Part shown: piece after piece, positions 58,321 through 64,000 of the stretch | Layout: the number at the start of each line of letters is the position of its first letter | How positions within the stretch are numbered: position 1 is the stretch's first letter | NCBI RefSeq assembly: GCF_024169925.1 | Contig: NZ_JALJXF010000002.1 | Coordinates: 1-64,000 of the forward strand | Direction of reading: 5' to 3' | DNA length: 64,000 bases | Source of the DNA: Methylorubrum extorquens | GTDB taxonomy: Bacteria > Pseudomonadota > Alphaproteobacteria > Rhizobiales > Beijerinckiaceae | Program-made: the position numbers and the translations under genes | The notes under the pieces: model-generated | What the model saw: only the letters and a program-made list of their open reading frames with translations | What the model was told of the DNA's origin: nothing | Databases searched by the model: none

Positions 58321-59876
58321 CTGTGTGAGAACGCGTTTTGGTCTATCGGTGCGGAGCGGAGATGGTGCGCGAGGTGCGGCGTGCTCTCACGCCCGGAGGG
58401 CGCTGAGGAGCGTTTCAACTCCGAGGATCGCCAGCACCCTCTTCAGATTATAGGCCAGGACTTGTAGGCTCATCTCGGTCGCCACGTTTTTCAACCGTCG
58501 CGTCCGGAAGTGGGTCGCCCCCATCCAGCCCTTGAGCGTCCCGAACACGTGTTCGACCGTTTGCCGCCGCGTGCGCATCGCGTGAGAATCCGCGTCGAGC
58601 CGGCGCTGCACGGCTTCCAATACCGCCTCGTGCTCCCAGCGCGTCACCCGCCGCTCCTTGGCTGGCGTGCAGCGCGCCTTGAGCGCGCAGCCGTGGCAGG
58701 CTGTCGTCCAGTAGCGCCGTAGCGTCAGCCCACCCTCAACATTCGTGTAGCGGTAGGGGAGCTGCTCACCGGCCGGACAGCGGTAGGTATCCGTCTCCGC
58801 CTCGTAGACGAAGTCCTGTTTGCCGAAGCGCCCTTCCGCCTTGGCACCCGAGGTCAGCGGTTTGGGCAGTGTCACCGCGATGCCGGCCTGATCGCAGGCT
58901 AGGATCTCCTCGCCCGAGAAGTAGCCGCGGTCAGCCAGCACGCTGAGCGCTTCATGCCCGGTTGCGACTTGGCCCTGGCGGCTCATGTGCGCCAGTTGGG
59001 TGCGGTCGTGCCCGACGTTAATGACCTCGTGGGCGACGATCAGATGATGCTCGGTGTCGACGACCGCCTGCACGTTGTAGCCGACCATCCCCGTCCCCTT
59101 GCCGCGCGTGGCCATCGCCCGCGCGTCCGGATCGGTCAGCGAGATCTGCCGGTCGGGGGCGGCTTCGACGAGCGTCTCCATCGCCTGCAGTTCGCGCATC
59201 CGCGTCCGCAGGGCGTCCAGACGCTCCGCGATGCGCACCTTGCGCACGTGGGCGACCTCGTCCTCCTGGCGATCGGCGGTGTCGAGGGCGGCGAGATAGC
59301 GCGCGATGCTGGCCTCGATCTGCTCGATGCGGCGCCGGACCGCCGCCGGGGTAAAATTGCGATCACGCGTGTTCACCGCTTTGAAGCGGCTGCCGTCGAG
59401 AGCCACGATACCACCGGCCAGGAGGCCGAGTTGTCGGCACAGCACCACGAACTGGCGGCAGGCGGCCTGGATCGCAGGACCATTATCGCGCCGGAAGTCG
59501 GCGATGGTCTTGAAGTCGGGGGCGAGGCGGCCGGTCAGCCACATCAGCTCGACGTTGCGACCGGCCTCACGCTCCAGACGGCGGCTGGAAGTAACTTGGT
59601 TGACGTAGCCGTAGAGGTAGAGCTTCAGCAGCGTCGCGGGATGGTACCCGGGCCGTCCGGTCGCGGCCGGCATCATGCTCGCAAAGCCCAGGGCCGTGAG
59701 ATCGAGCTCGTCTACGAACAGGTCGACGACGCGCACCGGATTGTCTTCGGACACATAGTCGTCCAACCGGTTCGGCAACAGCGTGACTTGGTGGCGATCC
59801 GCACCACAGATGAACCGCGCCATACACGCCTCCGCTGTCCCACAGAGACTATCAGAACCGCTACGTTTTCACACAG
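58321..59876 (-). mobile_element. IS1182-family insertion sequence
   Basis: Ends CTGTGTGAGAACG (58321-58333) and CGTTTTCACACAG (59864-59876) form a 12-of-13 inverted repeat around one transposase gene. No obvious target duplication was identified by eye. Confidence 0.7.
58387..59823 (-). CDS. IS1182-family transposase
   Basis: 478 residues (MARFICGADRHQVTLLPNRL). Domains: N-terminal DUF772-like (DELDLTALGFASMMPAATGR, GYHPATLLKLYLYGYVNQVT), DDE core with DFKTIADFRRDNGPAIQAAC, GIVALDGSRFKAVNTRDRNF (Asp), then GKGTGMVGYNVQAVVDTEHH (Asp), and C-terminal Cys cluster CHGCALKARCTPAKERRVTR plus TVEHVFGTLKGWMGATHFRT (Glu). The ORF is complete, so the element may be functional. Confidence 0.93.
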   Translation of the reverse strand: MARFICGADRHQVTLLPNRLDDYVSEDNPVRVVDLFVDELDLTALGFASMMPAATGRPGYHPATLLKLYLYGYVNQVTSSRRLEREAGRNVELMWLTGRLAPDFKTIADFRRDNGPAIQAACRQFVVLCRQLGLLAGGIVALDGSRFKAVNTRDRNFTPAAVRRRIEQIEASIARYLAALDTADRQEDEVAHVRKVRIAERLDALRTRMRELQAMETLVEAAPDRQISLTDPDARAMATRGKGTGMVGYNVQAVVDTEHHLIVAHEVINVGHDRTQLAHMSRQGQVATGHEALSVLADRGYFSGEEILACDQAGIAVTLPKPLTSGAKAEGRFGKQDFVYEAETDTYRCPAGEQLPYRYTNVEGGLTLRRYWTTACHGCALKARCTPAKERRVTRWEHEAVLEAVQRRLDADSHAMRTRRQTVEHVFGTLKGWMGATHFRTRRLKNVATEMSLQVLAYNLKRVLAILGVETLLSALRA

Positions 59877-60070
59877 CCTCGGTGGGGAGCAGACCCTGGC
59901 TCTCTGCCAAGAAGCAGACGTCCCATATCTGAAATCGCCGCTTCGCTTGCAACCTTAGCTTGGTACAGCCGAATTCAGCAAAAAAAAGACCATAGCGATC
60001 TCAGAAACACGTCAAAGCAAATTTCGTGATCTGACACAACTTTGCCTCAGCAGCTAAACAAACGCTGACG

Positions 60071-61087
60071 ATGATCAACGTTGCGCGCCCCCTTCCATCA
60101 CAGAGTATCCTTCGCTTGGTCGAAGGCTTCGGGCTAACGGGGACGTGGTCGTGGACATTCGCCGCGAACGAGCATGTCTGGTCGCCGGGCCTGTTCCGGA
60201 TCCTCGGGCTCGAGCCGAATTCGGCCCGACCGGAATACGGCCTTCTCCTCGCCCTCGTTCACCCAGAGGACCGGGACAACGTCACCTCGACGTCGGAATT
60301 GCTCCAAACCGGTCAGATGACGCAGCAATCCTTCCGGATCATCCGTCCGGACGGGACGATGCGCACCGTGATGAGCCGTGGCGAGGTGATTGTGGCGCCT
60401 GACGGGCGTCCGCTGCAGGCCATGGGCGTGCTGATCGATGTGAGCGACCGCGAGATGCTGGCGCGCGCACAGGCGGCGGAACGTCGGCGGAAGAGGACTC
60501 TTTTCGAGCAAACCGGCGCGTTCACCTCCGCAACTCCCGTCTATCCCTACACCGACTTCTCACCAGAATGGCTGGAGCTGGTCGGGCTGCCGCGGAAGGA
60601 ATTGCTCGAGGAGCCGACGCTCCCTGTCTTGAAGGAGGAGCGCGCCCGCTGGCGCGACCATGGTCGCGAACTCTATCTGGCGCGACAGGTCGTCCACACA
60701 CAGCCCCGTCTCATCCTGGCCAGCGGCGAGATCAGACCGTATCGGATGGTGATGGTGCCGATGCGGAACGCTGCCGGCGGCCCAGACGGCTGGGTGAACT
60801 ACATCGCGCCCCTTCAACTCACCGGGATGACGCCCGGCGCGGTGCGGCAGAGCCTGGAACAGCTCGTCCGCGGGTTTCATCTACGCGCGGGTCGCGCCCT
60901 GCTCGGATGGTCGATGCAGCAACTCGCCGAAGCGGCTGGCCTTTCTTTTTCGACCGTTCGCCGGCTCGAAGACGAAGACGTGAGTGCCTCCCGGCGCGCC
61001 TGCCAAGCGACAATCCAGGCGCTCCGAAGCCACGGCATCGTCTTTTCATTCATGGAAGATGGGACTTTGGCGCTCGGCAAGCGGTGA
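60071..61087 (+). CDS. PAS-domain protein with C-terminal XRE-type HTH
   Basis: 338 residues from ATG at 60071. Residues 15-125 are a PAS fold (LTGTWSWTFAANEHVWSPGL, FRILGLEPNSARPEYGLLLA, LVHPEDRDNVT; PDGTMRTVMSRGEVIVAPDG, VLIDVSDREMLARAQAAERR). Residues ~150-265 look like a second sensor region (YPYTDFSPEWLELVGLPRKE, VHTQPRLILASGEIRPYRMV). The C-terminus (GRALLGWSMQQLAEAAGLSF then STVRRLED) is an XRE-like HTH. A one-component transcription regulator is inferred; target genes are unknown and it stands next to mobile sequences. Confidence 0.82.
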   Translation: MINVARPLPSQSILRLVEGFGLTGTWSWTFAANEHVWSPGLFRILGLEPNSARPEYGLLLALVHPEDRDNVTSTSELLQTGQMTQQSFRIIRPDGTMRTVMSRGEVIVAPDGRPLQAMGVLIDVSDREMLARAQAAERRRKRTLFEQTGAFTSATPVYPYTDFSPEWLELVGLPRKELLEEPTLPVLKEERARWRDHGRELYLARQVVHTQPRLILASGEIRPYRMVMVPMRNAAGGPDGWVNYIAPLQLTGMTPGAVRQSLEQLVRGFHLRAGRALLGWSMQQLAEAAGLSFSTVRRLEDEDVSASRRACQATIQALRSHGIVFSFMEDGTLALGKR

Positions 61088-61288
61088 ATGTTCCTCAGCC
61101 ACGGCACACGGGACGCAATGTGGTCGGTGGCGATGACTCAGCGGCTCGAAGCTCGCTTGCTGCAAGCTGGGCGCACCCCGGAAGTGCATCTGTTGGCGGG
61201 CCAGGATCACAGCCCGCATGGCGAGGATGAGAACGAGCACCACCTCAGGCTCATCACATTCCTGCGGCGGACGCTGGAGGCCGCTTAG
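61088..61288 (+). pseudogene. 3' fragment of an alpha/beta hydrolase (prolyl oligopeptidase type)
   Basis: 66 codons directly after the PAS gene stop: SHGTRDAMWSVAMTQRLEAR, LLQAGRTPEVHLLAGQDHSP, ENEHHLRLITFLRRTLEAA. The pattern HGT.D..V....+....L..AG.P.EL..L.G.DHS....EN......FL...L is the end of S9-type hydrolases, with the catalytic His near GQDHS. The N-terminal two thirds, including the nucleophile, are absent, so this is probably a gene relic. Confidence 0.45.
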
Positions 61289-61353
61289 AGCACCATCCGA
61301 GCGTGATGAAACGGCTAGCGAGGTGACGGGTTGGTCGGCGAAGGAGAGCGCCG

Positions 61354-61737
61354 ATGTCCTCAGCCCTGTCCGTCGATCTGCGTCAGCGCGTGGTCGTTGC
61401 CGTCGCGGCCGGCGCCTCCCGGCACAAAGCTGCCGAACGCTTTGGGGTCAGCCTGGCGAGCGCCAGTCGGTGGTGTGATCGCTTCGCCCGTGAGGGCCAC
61501 GTCGCGCCCAAGCCGATGGGCGGTGATCAGCGCTCGCACCAGATCGAGGCGCGGGCCGACCTGATCGTCTCCCTCTACGAGGCGCAGCCCGGCATCTACC
61601 TGCACGAACTCCGTGCGGCTCTCGCCGAGCACGGCATCTGCGTGGCCCAGAGTAGCCTCTCGCGCTTCTTCAAGCGCCACGGCATCTCGCGAAAAAAAGT
61701 ACGGGGCACGCGGCCGAGCAGGACCGGGAGGACGTGA
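61354..61737 (+). CDS. IS630-family transposase, orfA (frameshift product)
   Basis: 127 codons. N-terminal HTH region: LSVDLRQRVVVAVAAGASRH, KAAERFGVSLASASRWCDRF; then DLIVSLYEAQPGIYLHELRA, ALAEHGICVAQSSLSRFFKR, HGISRKKV, as in IS630 orfA. The frame then meets a run of seven A residues (61692-61698). A -1 slip there continues as STGHAAEQDREDVRAAREAW into the next reading frame. This matches the programmed frameshift known for many IS630-family elements. Confidence 0.88.
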   Translation: MSSALSVDLRQRVVVAVAAGASRHKAAERFGVSLASASRWCDRFAREGHVAPKPMGGDQRSHQIEARADLIVSLYEAQPGIYLHELRAALAEHGICVAQSSLSRFFKRHGISRKKVRGTRPSRTGRT

Positions 61738-62280
61738 GAGCTGCGCGCGAGGCGTGGTTCGAGGGCCAACTCGACCTCGACCCAGATCGCCTCGTTTTCA
61801 TCGACGAGACCGCAGCCAACACCGCCATGGCCCGGCGCTACGGGCGCGCTCCACGGGGCGAACGCTGCCGGATGAGCGTGCCACAGGGCCACTGGAAAAC
61901 CACCACCGTCACGGCGGGTCTGCGCACCAGCGGCATCACCGCACCCTGGCTGCTGGACGGTGCCATGAACGGGCATGCCTTCCGCACCTACGTGGCCGAC
62001 GTGCTCGCTCCAACGCTCCAGCCCGGCGACACGGTCGTCATGGACAACCTGCCAGCCCACAAGGTCAGCGGCGTCCGCGAGCAGATCGAGGTGGTGGGAG
62101 CCCGGCTGCTCTACCTCCCAGCCTACTCGCCCGACTTCAACCCGATCGAGATGGCCTTCGCGAAGCTGAAGGCGCTGCTGCGCTGCGCCGCGGCGCGAAC
62201 CATCCCAGATCTCTGGGACGCCATACGGCGCAGCCTAACCCGCTTCGCGCCAGCTGAATGTCGAGCCTACCTCGCCGCTG
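61734..62280 (+). CDS. IS630-family transposase, orfB (catalytic part), 3' end lost
   Basis: Read by -1 frameshift from orfA; the GTG at 61734 is the alternative start. DDE core: LDPDRLVFIDETAANTAMAR (first Asp), PGDTVVMDNLPAHKVSGVRE (second Asp) and LPAYSPDFNPIEMAFAKLKA (Glu). The expected end PAECRAYLAAAG is followed at about 62280 by sequence from a partition-gene relic instead of the usual short tail and stop, so the element's right end has been deleted. No matching right inverted repeat was found. Confidence 0.8.
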
Positions 62281-62283
62281 CAG

Positions 62284-63082
62284 GCCGGGGCCGTGATCTC
62301 CGACCGGCTTCTGACCGATCTGATGAGCGTGCACGCCCTCGGCCTGCGCGACGCGCTCGCCCGCGATCCCGACGCCGCATTGCTCGCTCTGCTGCATGCT
62401 CTTACGCTCCGGACCTTCTAGCGGGGGAGCGGCGCGAGGGAGACATGCCTAGAGATCAAGGCGCGCCACATCGCCCTGGCGAGCGCCGTGCCGGGGCTTG
62501 CCGACAACCCGGCGGCGGCTGCGATCGCCGAGCGGCATGCCAGTTGGTCCCAGCAACTACCATCCCGGCCCCAGGATCTCTGGTCGGCATTGCGCGTCTC
62601 CGATCATGATAGCCGGCATGACCTCCTCGCGCATTGCACGTCACTCAGCCTCAATGCCGTGATCCTGCCGCACGCTCAGCTCGACCGCGCCGTGTCGCCC
62701 GCCGACCGGATCGCCCGGCAAGTCGGCCTCGACATGACCCGCAGCTTCACGCCGAACGTCGCGAATTATTTCGGGCGCACGACGAAGGCCGGCATCCTCG
62801 CCGCGGTGCGAGAGGCGAAGGGCGAGACGGCGGTTCAACTCATCGACCATCTGCGCAAGGCCGACATGGCCGCGGAAGCGGAACGATTCGTGGCCAGCAC
62901 CGGATGGCTGCCGCAGCCGCTGCGCACGCCTGAGGAGGGCGACGAAGCCCCCTCCCCTGCCCCGGAATGGTGTCGACCACGGCGCGGCCGCGGAGACCGG
63001 CACCGTGCTTCCCGCCTTCCTGACCGACCCGGACGCGAGCGCCTTGCCGGAGGCAGAAGCCTGGCCGCAAGCGGCCGAGTAG
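62284..63082 (+). pseudogene. 3' part of a ParB-like partition protein gene
   Basis: Right after the IS630 truncation: VISDRLLTDLMSVHALGLRD, ALARDPDAALLALLHALTLR, then TF and a TAG (62419-62421), and in the same frame GSGARETCLEIKARHIALAS, AVPGLADNPAAAAIAERHAS, VSPADRIARQVGLDMTRSFT. The amber replaces the Tyr expected in LTLRTFY. A frameshift near 62960 moves the end (NGVDHGAAAETG, VLPAFLTDPDASALPEAEAW) to another frame ending at 63082. This resembles the C-terminal region of ParB/RepB-like partition proteins of alphaproteobacterial replicons; it is inactive. Confidence 0.7.
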
Positions 63083-63384
63083 CGCCAGGGCCTTCCTCCG
63101 CCTCGACCGACGCCGGCCCGCTGCGCAGCGGGCCGTGCGCTGGTCCGGTGGGAGCCGCCCGTTGCCCGTCCCGAGATGGGCTGCGCGTCGCTCTGCATGC
63201 CCGGGCTGCCGCGGCGATGCGGCGTTACCCACGGCGCAGGAGAGGCCGGGCACAGTCGGGAAGTTCGCGAAAGTCGCAGGCGCGCGCAAGAGCAGGCCCG
63301 CGACGCGGCCGTCATCTCAACGGAGCCTTCCATGATCTCGTCTGCTGCCATCCTGCCGTCCCGCGTCCCCTCCCCTCGCGTCGC
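63083..63384. other. Intergenic stretch between two relics
   Basis: About 300 bases of GC-rich sequence with no recognisable gene in any frame. Confidence 0.35.
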
Positions 63385-63923
63385 GGCACCCCACGGCCGA
63401 TGCGCTGATCGCCGCCGCCCATGGGGTGCCGCGGCGCGTCACCGATGCTGCGCGACGCCACTTCGACGCCGCCCTGGCCCGCCTCGCACCGGGCAGACGT
63501 CTGGTCGCGATCACCGGGCAAGCGCTCGCGCCAGATCGCCCGACCGGCGCCGAAGCCTTAGCTCGCTTGCGGCGCGATCGGACCGCGCACATCGTCTTCA
63601 GCGCCGCCCTCGACGTGCGCCTGTTCGCCCCGCACGGCACCCGGGTCGCCACACGGCTCACCGTGATCGACCGCGTGCCCGCTCCCGATCCCGACGCGGT
63701 GAAGGCCTGCAGCGGGCGGGCCGAGACTGCCGCAGCCCTGCTCGCCCTCGTCCGCCGTCACGTGCCGCCCCGTTGGGGACGCTCGCGTCTTGAGCCGATG
63801 CCAACCGGCGCGCTGGCAGGACTTGCGGCACCGATGGGGCCGGAGCGCTGCCCGCACGCTCCCTTGTTGCGGTCGCCGTTGGGCGCCCCGTCGAGAGGGA
63901 GAGGTCAAGTGCGCGGCGCGTGA
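63385..63923 (+). pseudogene. Relic of a methylase/strawberry-notch helicase gene (5' methylase part)
   Basis: The frame reads ADALIAAAHGVPRRVTDAAR, RHFDAALARLAPGRRLVAIT, HIVFSAALDVRLFAPHGTRV, ATRLTVIDRVPAPDPDAVKA, LLALVRRHVPPR. It matches the tail of the methyltransferase domain of methylase/helicase fusions; the same features stand at the left edge of the window (YAKHGTTVDVRLSVFDRLP ... LANVPPR). After about 63790 the similarity fades and no helicase follows; the frame closes at 63923. No proper start codon or upstream domain is visible, so it is a truncated second copy. Confidence 0.55.
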
Positions 63924-64000
63924 CGGGTTTAGAGGTCGGGAGAGAGGCTCCGCGGCCGCTCGTCGCGAAGGTCTGTCCGATGGCGCACTCCCCTCCCCGG

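Noticed and set aside
1..64000. CRISPR array, tRNA, rRNA or riboswitch
   Set aside because: No regularly spaced repeats, no cloverleaf-like sequence with a CCA-type end and no recognisable riboswitch core were seen while reading; absence is by eye only.

Overview
The window is GC-rich DNA with alphaproteobacterial gene families throughout (rhizobial Ti-type TraA/TraC/TraD/TraG, Phd/PemK, VapBC, ThsB-like TIR proteins). The mixture looks like a conjugative plasmid or integrative element of a Methylobacterium-like host. That host assignment is inference from protein style and composition; no rRNA, tRNA or replication initiator is present to prove it.

Layout. (1) 1-7.4 kb: plasmid housekeeping, with the 3' part of a methylase/strawberry-notch helicase, a Toprim primase-like protein, a DUF2493 SLOG protein, a Phd/PemK-type toxin-antitoxin pair and two copies of a palindromic repeat. 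(2) 7.6-16 kb: Ti-type DNA-processing module (traG-traD-traC divergent from traA) with an IncQ/Ti-like oriT just upstream of traA, then an antitoxin/Fic pair of the kind related to Bartonella VbhTA. (3) 16-38.9 kb: an I-type (Dot/Icm, IncI Tra) mating-pair apparatus in two large blocks: DotM-like, DotO, DotG, DotH, DotI, DotJ-like and a CxxC oxidoreductase; then DotE-like, DotC, DotB, an M15 peptidase, IcmT, an M23 peptidase, three tandem secreted paralogues, DotA and a DotL-like protein without Walker motifs. (4) 39.3-41.3 kb: VapBC and a tyrosine recombinase. (5) 41.6-46.3 kb: an island of TIR-type proteins: a solitary ThsB-like protein, a ThsB-like/membrane-protein pair, a TIR-SLOG-TIR operon, and a decayed ThsB-like pseudogene. 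This is the best candidate for an undescribed immune system. (6) 46.9-50.6 kb: cargo genes (photolyase-like FAD domain, nuclease, isochorismatase family) flanked by two copies of an 86-residue protein gene. (7) 50.7-64 kb: a mobile, decayed region with an inverted-repeat-bounded element carrying an IS1-like transposase, HigBA and several small genes; a truncated chemotaxis receptor; ISNCY-, IS1182- and IS630-type elements; a PAS-HTH regulator; and relics of a ParB-like partition gene and of a second methylase/helicase gene.

How the parts would work together: TraA with TraC/TraD would nick at oriT, TraG would couple the relaxosome to the channel, and the Dot/Icm proteins would form the channel, with DotB and DotO as its motors. 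The Fic pair may be delivered through or stabilise this system. The TIR island, toxin-antitoxin pairs and insertion sequences are accessory load on the mobile backbone.
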